Source of the DNA: Streptomyces sp. S.PNR 29
GTDB lineage: Bacteria > Actinomycetota > Actinomycetes > Streptomycetales > Streptomycetaceae
NCBI RefSeq assembly: GCF_030386795.1
Contig: NZ_JANUQM010000005.1
Coordinates: 372,001 to 436,000 of the forward strand
Direction: 5' to 3'
Length of the DNA: 64,000 nucleotides
Position numbers and translations under genes: made by a program. Positions 45,619 through 54,517 of this stretch are shown one piece after another (position 1 is the first letter of the stretch; every line of letters starts with the position of its first letter). The notes beneath the pieces are model-generated. The model made no database searches. It was not told where the DNA came from and saw only the letters and a program-made list of their open reading frames with translations.

Positions 45619-46769
45619 GCCGGAGGGACGAGGTGTACGTCGTCGGCTGCGGGATGCATGCCTTCGGCCGCGACGAGAGCGTCACCGGGATGGACATGGC
45701 CGAGCGGGCGGTGCGTGCGGCGCTGGCCGACGCCGGTGTCGCCTGGGAGGACATCGGGTACGCGGTGGGCGGCTCCGACGTGTCCGGGAAGCCCGACACC
45801 CTGGTGGGCAGGCTGGGGCTGACCGGAGTGCCGTTCGTCAACGTGCAGAACGGCTGCGCGACCGGCGCCTCCACCGTGCTCGCGGTGGCCGGCGCGCTGC
45901 GCGCGGGCGAGGCCACGCTCGGTCTGGCGGTGGGCTTCGACAAGCACGCGCGGGGCGCGTTCAACGCCTCCGCGGCCCGCTATGGGCTGGGCGACTGGTA
46001 CGCCGAGAGCGGTCTGATGCTCACCACGCAGTTCTTCGCCCTGAAGACCCGGCGGTATCTGCACGAGCACGGCGTCTCGGAGCGGGTGCTGGCGATGGTG
46101 GCGGCGCGGGCCTTCCGCAACGGCTCGGTGCATCCCCTCGCCTGGCGCCGCAAGCCGCTGACCGAGCAGGAGATCCTGGACGCCGCCGAGGTCAGTCCGC
46201 CCCTCACCCAGTACATGTTCTGCTCGCCGGGGCAGGGCGCGGCGGCGCTCGTGCTGGCGCTGGGCGACCGCGCGTTCGACCTGTGTGAACGGCCGGTCAG
46301 GCTGGCGTCGTTGGCCCTGCGCACCCGGCGCTTCGGCTCGTTCGAGGTCTTCTCCCCCTGGCTGCCGCCGGGCCCGCACCGCAGCCCCAGCGTCGACGCG
46401 GCCGAGGCGGCCTTCCGCAGGGCGGGCGTGCGTCCGGCCGACGTGCGGGTGGCCCAGGTGCAGGACACCGACAGCGGATCGGAGCTGATCCACCTGGCGG
46501 AGACCGGGCTGTGCGGTCACGGCGAGCAGGAGGACCTGCTGGCCGCCGGGGACACCGATCCCACGGGCCGGCTGCCGGTGAACACCGACGGGGGCTGCCT
46601 GGCCGGCGGGGAGCCCGTCGGCGCCTCGGGACTGCGCCAGTTCCACGAGGTCGTACGGCAGTTGCAGGGCCGGGCCCCGGGAGCACAGGTGCCCGGCGGG
46701 CCGCGGGTGGGCTTCACGCACGTGTACGGGGCGCCGGGGATCAGCGCGTGTTCGGTGCTGACGGTGTGA
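45615..46769 (+). CDS. SCP2/lipid-transfer-type thiolase
   Basis: 384 aa, GTG start overlapping the DUF35 stop. Thiolase fold with VYVVGCGMHAFGR at the N-terminus, nucleophile Cys81 in NVQNGCATGAS, VGFDKHARGAF, FCSPGQGAAALVLA, and a C-terminal NTDGGCLAGGEPVGASGLRQ. The final GAPGISACSVL keeps the last conserved Cys region of this family. Members act with DUF35 partners on CoA thioesters in degradation pathways, as thiolases or retro-aldolases. It converges on a TetR gene; the 71-bp gap holds no feature. Confidence 0.85.
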   Translation: MSRRDEVYVVGCGMHAFGRDESVTGMDMAERAVRAALADAGVAWEDIGYAVGGSDVSGKPDTLVGRLGLTGVPFVNVQNGCATGASTVLAVAGALRAGEATLGLAVGFDKHARGAFNASAARYGLGDWYAESGLMLTTQFFALKTRRYLHEHGVSERVLAMVAARAFRNGSVHPLAWRRKPLTEQEILDAAEVSPPLTQYMFCSPGQGAAALVLALGDRAFDLCERPVRLASLALRTRRFGSFEVFSPWLPPGPHRSPSVDAAEAAFRRAGVRPADVRVAQVQDTDSGSELIHLAETGLCGHGEQEDLLAAGDTDPTGRLPVNTDGGCLAGGEPVGASGLRQFHEVVRQLQGRAPGAQVPGGPRVGFTHVYGAPGISACSVLTV

Positions 46770-46840
46770 CCGTCCATCGGTGCCGCCACAGCCGGCACAC
46801 ATGCCCGCGGACCGCGGGACGGTTCGCCCGCAGCTGGTGC

Positions 46841-47494
46841 TCAGGCCGACGGGACGGCCACTCCCTGCTCCGCCGCGATGATCCGCAGCGCCGTCGACCT
46901 GACCGCCTGCTGCACGGCACGCGGCGGCAGCCCGGCCAGTGGCCCGCCTTCCGCCCGCAGCGCGGTGACCAGCATGGTGGTGCTGATGAGGGTGCGGACC
47001 GCGAGCGCCTGCGCGGCGTGCCTGGCCTTGGCGGCGCGGGGGCTGCGCGTGGTCGTCTCGGGCAGGTAGTCGTACGCACGCTGGATGTGCCGCTGCTCGA
47101 ACTCGTCGCGCAGCAGCTTCACGTTGCCGTTGGCGGAGGCGATCTGGACCTGGAACAGCCGGGCCTCGTCCGGGTTCTTCTCCACCCAGTCCCACACGGC
47201 GTCGATGACGCGCAACAGCCCCTTGGCGTCGCCCGGCTCGGTGTCCGGACGGGCTTGCTCCACGACGGCGTTCAGCTCGTCGAAGACGCGGCGCATGGCC
47301 AGTTCGAGGAGTTCCTCCTTGCCGTCGAAGTGGTAGTAGACGGCCGTGGGCACCACCTGGGCCTCGTCCGCGATGTCCTGGATGCTGGTCTCCGCGAAAC
47401 CCTTGCGGCCGAAGACCCGCACCGCGGCACCGATGATGTGCTGTCGCCGCGAGGGCCGGTGAGCCGGCTGCTTGCCGTTCTGCTTGGTGGCCAT
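46841..47494 (-). CDS. TetR-family regulator
   Basis: 217 aa; ATG after AAGGGGAG. The N-terminal helix-turn-helix is RQHIIGAAVRVFGRKGFAET, then IQDIADEAQVVPTAVYYHF. The C-terminal ligand-binding region is helical with no recognisable motif. It is divergent from a second TetR gene; the two share the unusual segment AHRPSRRQ before the HTH. It probably senses a CoA thioester or pathway substrate and controls the surrounding cluster. Confidence 0.9.
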   Translation of the reverse strand: MATKQNGKQPAHRPSRRQHIIGAAVRVFGRKGFAETSIQDIADEAQVVPTAVYYHFDGKEELLELAMRRVFDELNAVVEQARPDTEPGDAKGLLRVIDAVWDWVEKNPDEARLFQVQIASANGNVKLLRDEFEQRHIQRAYDYLPETTTRSPRAAKARHAAQALAVRTLISTTMLVTALRAEGGPLAGLPPRAVQQAVRSTALRIIAAEQGVAVPSA

Positions 47495-47565
47495 GTGTGC
47501 TCCCCTTGCGGCTTGACGATGCGATGCCCCTGCGTCCGGTCCACTGACCATGCTATCGAGGCTGT

Positions 47566-47576
47566 CGAGTAACTCG
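47566..47576. promoter_or_regulatory. palindrome in the TetR-TetR intergenic region
   Basis: CGAGT-A-ACTCG, a perfect 11-bp palindrome midway between the two divergent TetR genes (47495-47647). The core AGTAACT recurs at 51730-51736, upstream of the 2-oxoacid dehydrogenase genes. It is a candidate operator; the short core makes chance possible. Confidence 0.4.
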
Positions 47577-47647
47577 GTCGCGCAGGTGCCGTAAATCCTG
47601 GTACCACAGTGATGCTGGTGCAGGTGGGGGTTGGCATACTTGACACC

Positions 47648-48253
47648 ATGACGACTTCCGGAACCCGCGCCGCTCACCGCCCCTCGCGTCGGCAGTGGGT
47701 GATCGAGGCCGCCACGGAGCTGTTCGCCACCCAGCCGCCGGACGAGGTGACGGTGGCCGACATCGCCGCGCGCGCGGAGATGACGTCCGCGGCGGTGTAC
47801 TACCACTTCTCCTCCAAGGACCAGGTCCTGGTGGAGGGCATGCGGGTGTTCGCCGCCGCGCTGCGCGAGCAGCTGGAGTCGCTCACCGAGGCGCACACGC
47901 CCGGTTCGGGGATCGGCACGGAGGTCAACGCTCTGCTGGCCTGGCTGAGCGAGCACCGGTCGGCCGCCACCGTGTTCTTCGTCTCCTCGGCAGGGATGAG
48001 CCAGGAGGCGGAGGTGCTGCGTCATGAGATCCGTACCCGGTTGCTGGCGGAACTGGTGCGGCTGGTGCGCAAGGACCGGGAACCGGTCACCGAGGCGGAG
48101 GCGGCGGTGACCGGCCTGGGCGTGCTGGCGCTGCTGGAGAACGCCGCGATCTCGCAGATCCGGGGCGACGAGGTCTACCGGGCGCTCGGGCACCGGGCGT
48201 TCACCGAGGAGGTCCACCGGCTCGCCGACCGGATCGCCGGGGCGCAGGACTGA
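47648..48253 (+). CDS. TetR-family regulator
   Basis: 201 aa. HTH RQWVIEAATELFATQPPDEV, then ADIAARAEMTSAAVYYHFSS. There is no ribosome binding site before the ATG; TTGGCA and TTGACA-like sequences lie just upstream, so the message may be leaderless or the start may be at an upstream ATG/GTG (47609). It is convergent with the E2 gene (9-bp gap) and divergent from the other TetR. Confidence 0.88.
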   Translation: MTTSGTRAAHRPSRRQWVIEAATELFATQPPDEVTVADIAARAEMTSAAVYYHFSSKDQVLVEGMRVFAAALREQLESLTEAHTPGSGIGTEVNALLAWLSEHRSAATVFFVSSAGMSQEAEVLRHEIRTRLLAELVRLVRKDREPVTEAEAAVTGLGVLALLENAAISQIRGDEVYRALGHRAFTEEVHRLADRIAGAQD

Positions 48254-48262
48254 GCCGCCGCC

Positions 48263-49654
48263 TCACATCAGCAGCCGCAGCGGCCTGCGCAACAGGCCCT
48301 CCACCGTGCGCAGGTACTCGGCGGCGGGCGCACCGTCGACGGCCCGGTGGTCGAACGTGAGGCTGAGGGTGAGCACCCGCGTCCGGAGCGGCCGGTCGTC
48401 CACCCACTCGACGCCGTCCCGGAGTCTGCCCACCCCGAGGATGGCGACGTTGCCGGGGTTGATCACCGGGGTGAAGAAGTCGACGCCGTAGCCGCCGAGT
48501 GAGGTGACGGTGAACGTGGCCCCTTCCAACCGGGCCGGGGAGATGCGTCCCTCACGGGCGGCGTCCGCCAGTTCCCGCGACCGGCGGGCGAGCTCGGGCA
48601 GCGGCAGCGCCGCCGCGTCCTCGATCACGGGGACGAGGAGGCCGCCGGTCACCGCGACGGCGAACCCGAGGTGGATGTCCTCGTAGAGGTGGATGCCGTC
48701 CTCGTGCACCGCCGCGTTGAGCAGCGGGTGTTCGCGCAGTGCCAGGGCGGCGGCCTTCAGCAGGAAGTCGTTGAGGCTGGGCACCGGCAGGTCGCCGCCG
48801 GCCCACTCCTGCTTCAGCTGGGCACGCAGGGCCACGACGGCGTCCATCCGCACCTCGTAGCCGTGCGTGAGCTGAGCCATCTCCTGGAGGCTGGCGTGCA
48901 TCCGGCGGGCGATGGTGCCGCGCATGCCGGTGAGCGGGATGACGTCGCTGGAGCGCACCGGGGCGGGTGCCGGTGCGGTGATCACGTCGAGGTCGGCCCG
49001 GCGGATCCGGCCGCCCGCGCCCGTGCCGCGTATGCCGGCGAGGTCGATGCCGCGCTCCTTCGCCAGACGGCGCACGAGAGGCGAGACGGGGACGACCTGA
49101 TCGCCGGGCAGGACGGCGGGGGCCTGCTCCGCCGGGGCGGCGGCGAGGTGGTCCTCCACGTCCTCGGAGAGGATCCGGCCGCCCGGCCCGGTGCCGCGTA
49201 CGGCGCCCAGGTCGACGCCGGCCTCGCCCGCCACTCGTCGCGCGTTGGGCGAGGACAGGATCCGGCCTCCGTTTCCGGGCCGGGCGGCGTCGCCCTTCAT
49301 GGACGCCGCGCCGCCCACGGCGGGTGCCGCGGACGGGGCCGGGGAGGCGGTGCCGTTGCTCCCGGGCCCGGCGGGCATCGGCGTACCCCCCGGGCCCGGC
49401 GGCTGCTCGCCCTCTGCCAGCAGCCAGCCGATGAGCGTCCCCGCCGGGACGGTGGTCCCCGCGGGGACGGCAGGGTGGAACAGTCCCCCGGCCTCGGCCT
49501 CGACGTCCACGTCGACCTTGTCGGTGGCCAGCCGCAGCAGCGCGTCGCCCTCGCGTACTGCGGTGCCGGCCGGCACCAGCCACTCGTCGATCGTGCCGTC
49601 CTGCATGGTCAGGCCGATCTTCGGCAGCAGAACCTCGACCGCCACGTCCTTCAC
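48263..49654 (-). CDS. 2-oxoacid dehydrogenase E2 (dihydrolipoyl acyltransferase)
   Basis: 463 aa; GTG overlaps the E1-beta stop by 4 bp. One lipoyl domain with Lys46 in LATDKVDVDVEAEAGG, a Gly/Pro/Ala linker, then two peripheral-subunit-binding domains (SPNARRVAGEAGVDLGAVRG and SPLVRRLAKERGIDLAGIRG), then the catalytic core with LNDFLLKAAALALREHPLLN and TFDHRAVDGAPAAEYL (His and Asp of the active site). It transfers the acyl group from E1 to CoA. The tandem binding domains are less usual. No E3 is encoded nearby, so a shared one is needed. Confidence 0.9.
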   Translation of the reverse strand: MKDVAVEVLLPKIGLTMQDGTIDEWLVPAGTAVREGDALLRLATDKVDVDVEAEAGGLFHPAVPAGTTVPAGTLIGWLLAEGEQPPGPGGTPMPAGPGSNGTASPAPSAAPAVGGAASMKGDAARPGNGGRILSSPNARRVAGEAGVDLGAVRGTGPGGRILSEDVEDHLAAAPAEQAPAVLPGDQVVPVSPLVRRLAKERGIDLAGIRGTGAGGRIRRADLDVITAPAPAPVRSSDVIPLTGMRGTIARRMHASLQEMAQLTHGYEVRMDAVVALRAQLKQEWAGGDLPVPSLNDFLLKAAALALREHPLLNAAVHEDGIHLYEDIHLGFAVAVTGGLLVPVIEDAAALPLPELARRSRELADAAREGRISPARLEGATFTVTSLGGYGVDFFTPVINPGNVAILGVGRLRDGVEWVDDRPLRTRVLTLSLTFDHRAVDGAPAAEYLRTVEGLLRRPLRLLM

Positions 49655-50685
49655 GACCTTTCGAGCAGACGCCGGCAGCCCTGTGCGATGCGGGCCGCGT
49701 CGGGGACGTACGCCTTCTCCAGCACCGGGGAGAACGGCACCGGGGAGAAGGGGGCGCCGATCCGCAGGACCGGAGCGTCCAGGTGGTCGAAAGCCGCGTC
49801 CTGGATCTGGGCGGCGATCTCGGCGCCGAGGCCGCCGAAGGTGACGGCCTCGTGCACGACGAGCACCCGGTTGGTGCGCCGCGCCGAGGCGATCATGGTC
49901 GCGGTGTCCAGGGGCTGCACGGTGCGCGGATCGATCACCTCTGCCTCCACCCCTTCGGCGGCGAGTTCCTCGGCCGCGGCGAGGGCCTCGCCCACCATGC
50001 GGCCGAGCGCGATGACGGTGACGTCGCAACCCGGCCGCGCGGTGTGGGCCCGACCCAGCGGGATGCCGTAGATCTCCTCCGGCACCTCGCTCCTGCTGCC
50101 CAGCAGCACCTTGTTGAGCATGACGACGACCGGGTTGTCGTCCCGGATCGCCGAGACGGTCAGGCCCTTGGCGGTGTACGCGTCGCACGGCATCACGACC
50201 TTGAGGCCGGGCACGTGAGCGAGCCAGGCCTCCAGGCTCTGGCTGTGCTGGGCGGCGGCGCCGAGGCCCGCGCCGGAGGCCGTGGTGATGGTGAGCGGCA
50301 CGGATACGGAGCCGCCGAACATGTACTTCATCTTGGCGGCCTGGTTGACGATCTGGTCCAGGCAGACGCCGATGAAGTCCATGAACATCAGGTCGACGAC
50401 GGGGCGCAGGCCCCGGGCGGCGGCCCCGACGCCGAGCCCGACGAGCGCGGCCTCGGAGATCGGCGTGTCGATCATGCGGCGGGGCCCGAACTCGTCCAGC
50501 AGGTTGTCGAACATCCGGAAGACGCCGCCGTACCCGGCCACGTCCTCTCCGGCGACGAAGACGTTCTCGTCCTCGCGCATGGCCTGCGCCAGCCCCTCGT
50601 TGAAGGCCTTGACGTAGGTCAGGGTGCGGGCCGTGCCGGGTGGGGCGACGGCCGGTGCTTCCGTGGTGGCGGTCATGGCGGTCAC
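49651..50685 (-). CDS. 2-oxoacid dehydrogenase E1 beta subunit
   Basis: 344 aa; GTG start overlapping the E1-alpha stop by 4 bp. Transketolase-like fold: NVFVAGEDVAGYGGVFRMFD, DTPISEAALVGLGVGAAARG, VVDLMFMDFIGVCLDQIVNQ, AHVPGLKVVMPCDAYTAKGL and VIDPRTVQPLDTATMI. It forms the alpha2-beta2 decarboxylase with the next gene. The acetoin/branched-chain versus pyruvate choice is open. Confidence 0.92.
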   Translation of the reverse strand: MTAMTATTEAPAVAPPGTARTLTYVKAFNEGLAQAMREDENVFVAGEDVAGYGGVFRMFDNLLDEFGPRRMIDTPISEAALVGLGVGAAARGLRPVVDLMFMDFIGVCLDQIVNQAAKMKYMFGGSVSVPLTITTASGAGLGAAAQHSQSLEAWLAHVPGLKVVMPCDAYTAKGLTVSAIRDDNPVVVMLNKVLLGSRSEVPEEIYGIPLGRAHTARPGCDVTVIALGRMVGEALAAAEELAAEGVEAEVIDPRTVQPLDTATMIASARRTNRVLVVHEAVTFGGLGAEIAAQIQDAAFDHLDAPVLRIGAPFSPVPFSPVLEKAYVPDAARIAQGCRRLLERS

Positions 50686-51668
50686 CCCGAGTAGACGTTG
50701 AGCAGCAGGTCAGTGGTGTCGGGCAGCGGGCTGCCCTCGGCGTACGCGATGGCCTCGGCGATCTCTTCGCGCGTGCGCCGCCATACGTCGTCCAGTTCCG
50801 CGCGGGTGGCGGCGCCGTCGGCGACGGCGCGGGCCTGGAGCAGGTCGATCGGGTCGCGGGCCTTCCACTCGTCGACCTCCTCCTGCGAGCGGTAGGGGTG
50901 GCGCAGGCCCTTGACGCCCTGATGGTCGAAGTAGCGGTAGGTCTTGGCCTCGATCATCATCGGGCCCTCGCCGGCCCGGGCACGTGCGACGGCCGCCGCG
51001 GCGGCCTGGTACACGGCGACGGCGTCCATGCCGTCGACGGTCACGCCGGGCATGCCGTAGGCGGCCGCCCGGTCGGCGACGTCGGTGAGCAGCATGTGCC
51101 CGGACTGCGGGGTGAACTCGGCGTAGCCGTTGTTCTCGCAGACGAACAGCACCGGAAGGCCCAGCACGGCGGCCATGTTGGCGGCCTCGTGGAAGGAGCC
51201 GATGTTGGTGGCGCCGTCGCCGAAGAAGGTGACGGCGACGCTGTCCTCGCCCCTGTAGCGGGCGGCGAAGGCGGCGCCGACGGCGATCGGGATGCCGGCG
51301 CCGACGATGCCGTTGGCGCCGAGCATGCCGAGCGTGACGTCGTTGATGTGCATGCTGCCGCCGCGGCCGAGGCAGGCGCCGGTGACGCGGCCGTACAGCT
51401 CGGCGTACATCTGCCGGAAGCCCACGCCCTTGGCCACGGCGTGCCCGTGTCCGCGGTGGGTGGAGGTGATCTGGTCGTCGTCGCGCAGCGCCGCCATCAC
51501 CCCCGCGGCCACGGCTTCCTGGCCGACGTAGAGGTGCAGGAAGCCGGGCAGCCTGCCCGCCTCCATGAGCTTTCCCGCCTCGGTCTCGAACAGCCGGATA
51601 CGGACCATGCGCTCGTGCAGGTCACGCAGGACCTGCGCGGTCGGCTTCTGCGGTGTGGTGTGAGCCAT
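50682..51668 (-). CDS. 2-oxoacid dehydrogenase E1 alpha subunit
   Basis: 328 aa. Thiamine-diphosphate enzyme: RLPGFLHLYVGQEAVAAGVM, STHRGHGHAVAKG, CLGRGGSMHI, and the ThDP motif FFGDGATNIGSFHEAANMAA ending near VCENNGYAEFTP. Resembles the acetoin-dehydrogenase-type alpha subunits. First gene of the reverse operon E1 alpha-E1 beta-E2. It would feed acyl-CoA from a 2-oxoacid into the neighbouring pathway, or oxidise an end product. Confidence 0.92.
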   Translation of the reverse strand: MAHTTPQKPTAQVLRDLHERMVRIRLFETEAGKLMEAGRLPGFLHLYVGQEAVAAGVMAALRDDDQITSTHRGHGHAVAKGVGFRQMYAELYGRVTGACLGRGGSMHINDVTLGMLGANGIVGAGIPIAVGAAFAARYRGEDSVAVTFFGDGATNIGSFHEAANMAAVLGLPVLFVCENNGYAEFTPQSGHMLLTDVADRAAAYGMPGVTVDGMDAVAVYQAAAAAVARARAGEGPMMIEAKTYRYFDHQGVKGLRHPYRSQEEVDEWKARDPIDLLQARAVADGAATRAELDDVWRRTREEIAEAIAYAEGSPLPDTTDLLLNVYSG

Positions 51669-51764
51669 CGTCGGCCCCTTCGCCCCGAGGGAGGTGTCCC
51701 ACCGATCGGACTTTATTGTGTCGGTCTACAGTAACTGACAGGGGCACCTTACTGAAGAGGCTGT
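51669..51764 (-). promoter_or_regulatory. promoter region of the 2-oxoacid dehydrogenase operon
   Basis: A 96-bp gap before E1 alpha. On the minus strand CTGTCA is followed about 17 bases later by CACAAT, a fair -35/-10 pair. The palindrome CAGTAACTG (51729-51737) lies between them and shares its core with the TetR-TetR intergenic palindrome, a good place for a repressor. Confidence 0.4.
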
Positions 51765-52214
51765 CTAATTACTACGGCAGTCCACCACCTCGACGACATT
51801 GCCCTCCGGATCCGCCCAGAAGCTGATCCGCCGTCCGCGCGCTTCCACCACGACCGGGGACGACAGCGGCCGGGCACCGGCCGCCTCCAGCGCGGCGACG
51901 ACAGGTATGACGTCGTCCAGGTGGAAGGTGAGATACGACAGACCGCAGCGCGCGGCGAGCGGCATCCCCGCCCGGCCCCGCACAGCGGCGACCCGGGGGT
52001 GCAGCAGCTTGATCCGGCCCCCCGACGGCACCTGGAGCCAGACCACCACGAGCTCCCCGCCCAGCCCCGCCGGTCCTGCGATCTCCTGCGGCACCACCGA
52101 GCGACGCACGGGAAGACAGCCGAGGGCCTCGCGGTAGAAGCACTCCATCAACTCTTGGTCCGCCACGACGATCCCGGCCTCGAAAGGCCGGGTCATCGAC
52201 ACACCGAACTCCAC
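51765..52214 (-). CDS. VOC/glyoxalase-family protein
   Basis: 149 aa. GTG start after GGGGGTGAGGG. Two beta-alpha-beta-beta-beta halves: FEAGIVVADQELMECFYREA and LSYLTFHLDDVIPVVAALEA, ending RISFWADPEGNVVEVVDC, where Glu is the usual metal ligand. A metal-dependent isomerase, epimerase (such as methylmalonyl-CoA epimerase) or dioxygenase are all possible. It is divergent from the Rieske gene. Confidence 0.8.
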   Translation of the reverse strand: MEFGVSMTRPFEAGIVVADQELMECFYREALGCLPVRRSVVPQEIAGPAGLGGELVVVWLQVPSGGRIKLLHPRVAAVRGRAGMPLAARCGLSYLTFHLDDVIPVVAALEAAGARPLSSPVVVEARGRRISFWADPEGNVVEVVDCRSN

Positions 52215-52365
52215 CGACCCTCACCCCCACACGGCGATCCGCCCGTCACTTTTCCTACTTACTATTGACAGACAACACTAAGCCCTGTTGTTTTGTCGCT
52301 CACAGCCCAGCTGCCGCAACCGGAGCCGTTCCCCAGCTCTCGGCTGGGAGGATTGTGAGGACACC
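52215..52365. promoter_or_regulatory. divergent promoter region with inverted repeat, VOC / Rieske oxygenase
   Basis: This 151-bp gap is AT-rich at 52252-52300. It holds TTGACA (52265-52270) and the inverted repeat ACAACA-N8-TGTTGT (52272-52291) immediately downstream, placed where a TetR-type repressor would block the forward promoter. Confidence 0.5.
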
Positions 52366-53655
52366 GTGGTCCGGACCAGTTCCCCGGGGCCCCTGGAGGC
52401 GACTGACCAGCCTCAGCCGCCCAAGGCCCCCGAATACACCTCGTGGATCAGCCGGGACCGGTCCACCGATCCCGCCGCCACGGCGATGCGGCAGGACGCG
52501 GCCGAACTCGTCGAGCGCGTGCTGGAGCACTACCGCGCGGGCACGACGCACGAGGCCGCGGACCAGTGGACGGAACCCGTCGCGCACTACCTCGACGCCG
52601 ACCGATGGCAGCGCGAGATGGACGCCGTCCATCGCAGCGTCCCGCTGCCGCTCGCCATGTCGTGCGAGCTCCCCGGGCCGCACTCGTACAAGGCGATCGA
52701 CGTGCTCGGCGTTCCGGTCCTGATCACCCGTGACCGGCAGGGCACCGTCCACGCGATGATCAACGCCTGTCGGCACCGGGGGGCCAAGCTCCTCGAACCC
52801 GGCTGCGGGGTTTCGAAACGGCTGACCTGCCCTTATCACTCCTGGTCGTACGACCTGGCCGGGGAACTGCGGGGCGTGTACGCCGAGAAGACCTTCGGCC
52901 CGGTGCCGCGTGAGGGCCGCAGCCTGGTGCGGCTCCCGGCCGGGGAACGCGCGGGTATCGTCTTCGTCTCGCTGGACCCGGCGGCCGAGCACGACCTCGA
53001 CGCGTGGCTGGGCGACCTGGGGCCGCTGCTGGAGGGGCTCCGCCTGGCGGAGTGCCACCACTACTCGACGAAGGAACTGACCAGCCCCAACTGGAAGGTC
53101 ACCCTCGACGGGTACCTGGAGACGTACCACTTCGCCTCACTGCACCCCAAGACGGTGTTCGAGACGAACCTGTCGAACATGATGGCGCACGACACCTGGG
53201 GTCCCCACCAGCGCATCGCGCCGGCCCTGCGGCCCATCGCCCGGGCGGTGGACCTGCCGCCGGACCAGCGCGACCCCGGGGACTGTGTCGGCCCCATCTT
53301 CTGGCTCTTCCCGGGACTGGCGATCGCCGGCGGCTGGCGGCAGAAGATCGCCGTCTCGCTGGTACTGCCCCGGACGGCCACCGAATCGGTGACCCAGCAG
53401 ATCATCCTGCTGCGCGAGCCGGCCGTCACCGAGGAGGAACGCAAGGCCGCCGACCAGTTCGGCGAGTGGTTCCACGAGGTGGTCCGCGACGAGGACTACG
53501 CGACGACGTACGGGGTCCAGGAAGGGCTGCAGGCCCTTGCCGGAGCCGGAACGGACTTCGTCTTCGGGCGCAACGAGCCCGGCCTCCAGCACTTCCACCG
53601 CACCGTTCATGAACACCTGGACGGCGCTGACAGCGCCGCGAGAGCCGCCAGGTGA
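52366..53655 (+). CDS. Rieske non-haem iron oxygenase, catalytic subunit
   Basis: 429 aa. GTG after TGTGAGG. Rieske [2Fe-2S] site C-x-H-x17-C-x2-H: Cys135, His137, Cys155, His158 (ACRHRGAKL and TCPYHSW). The catalytic iron domain has LDGYLETYHFASLH, giving the two His. The family uses O2 and electrons from a ferredoxin/reductase to hydroxylate or demethylate a substrate. The gene starts a forward operon with the SDR, PEP-utilising protein and ABM protein. No reductase is encoded in the window. Confidence 0.9.
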   Translation: MVRTSSPGPLEATDQPQPPKAPEYTSWISRDRSTDPAATAMRQDAAELVERVLEHYRAGTTHEAADQWTEPVAHYLDADRWQREMDAVHRSVPLPLAMSCELPGPHSYKAIDVLGVPVLITRDRQGTVHAMINACRHRGAKLLEPGCGVSKRLTCPYHSWSYDLAGELRGVYAEKTFGPVPREGRSLVRLPAGERAGIVFVSLDPAAEHDLDAWLGDLGPLLEGLRLAECHHYSTKELTSPNWKVTLDGYLETYHFASLHPKTVFETNLSNMMAHDTWGPHQRIAPALRPIARAVDLPPDQRDPGDCVGPIFWLFPGLAIAGGWRQKIAVSLVLPRTATESVTQQIILLREPAVTEEERKAADQFGEWFHEVVRDEDYATTYGVQEGLQALAGAGTDFVFGRNEPGLQHFHRTVHEHLDGADSAARAAR

Positions 53656-53684
53656 CGTACCGACAAGACACGCAGGAGAACAGC

Positions 53685-54476
53685 ATGGTGGCTACGGGCA
53701 GCCTCGACGGACGTGTCGCGGTGATCACGGGCAGCACACGCAGCATCGGACGCGCCATCGCCGAGGCGTTCCTCGCCGACGGCGCCACGGTCGTGGTCAG
53801 CGGCCGCAGCGAGGTCAAGGGCAAGCAGGCCCTGGAGGAGATGGACGCCGGGGACCGGGCCGTCTTCCACGCCTGTGACGCGAGCAGCCAGGAGGACATC
53901 GAGGCCCTCGCCGACTTCGCCGCGGAGCGGTTCGGGCGGCTCGACGTCTGGGTCAACAACGCGGGCGGCAGCCAGGGCTTCGCCCCACTGCACCAGTTGA
54001 GCGACGAGGCCTGGAACCACGCCCTCGCCTTCAACCTCAACGCCTACTTCTACGGCACCCGCCGGGCGCTGCCGAAGATGCTGGAGCACGGCTGGGGACG
54101 GATCATCAACATCTCCTCCGTCGAGGGCAAGCAGGCCAACAAGCCCGCGATCAGCCACTACATCACCAACAAGCACGCCATCCACGGCCTGACGAAGGCG
54201 ACCGCGTTCGAGTACGGCACCCAGGGCATCACCTGCAACGCCATCTGCCCCGGCGCCGTCGACACCGACCTGATGCGGGCGGCCGGTCCGGCTGCCGCCG
54301 AGGCCGAGGGCATCAGTTACGAGGAGTGGCTCGGCCGGTTCGCCGAGCATGCCGCCACCAAGAAGATCACCACGGTGGAGCAGATCGCGGCCGTCGCCTC
54401 GCTGCTGGCGAGCGACGCGGGCGCGGGCATCACCGGCACGCTGATCAGCGTCGACGGCGGAACGGCACAGTGGTAG
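53685..54476 (+). CDS. short-chain dehydrogenase/reductase
   Basis: 263 aa; ATG after CAGGAGAA. Classical SDR: VITGSTRSIGRAIAEAF, WVNNAGGSQG, IINISSVEG, and Tyr-x3-Lys in SHYITNKHAIHGL; C-terminal GITGTLISVDGGTAQW. It probably oxidises an alcohol made by the preceding oxygenase, acting in the cytoplasm with NAD(P). Confidence 0.9.
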   Translation: MVATGSLDGRVAVITGSTRSIGRAIAEAFLADGATVVVSGRSEVKGKQALEEMDAGDRAVFHACDASSQEDIEALADFAAERFGRLDVWVNNAGGSQGFAPLHQLSDEAWNHALAFNLNAYFYGTRRALPKMLEHGWGRIINISSVEGKQANKPAISHYITNKHAIHGLTKATAFEYGTQGITCNAICPGAVDTDLMRAAGPAAAEAEGISYEEWLGRFAEHAATKKITTVEQIAAVASLLASDAGAGITGTLISVDGGTAQW

Positions 54477-54517
54477 GCCCCGGCAGCACCGGGACGGACG
54501 GCGGGAGACCTTCGGCC

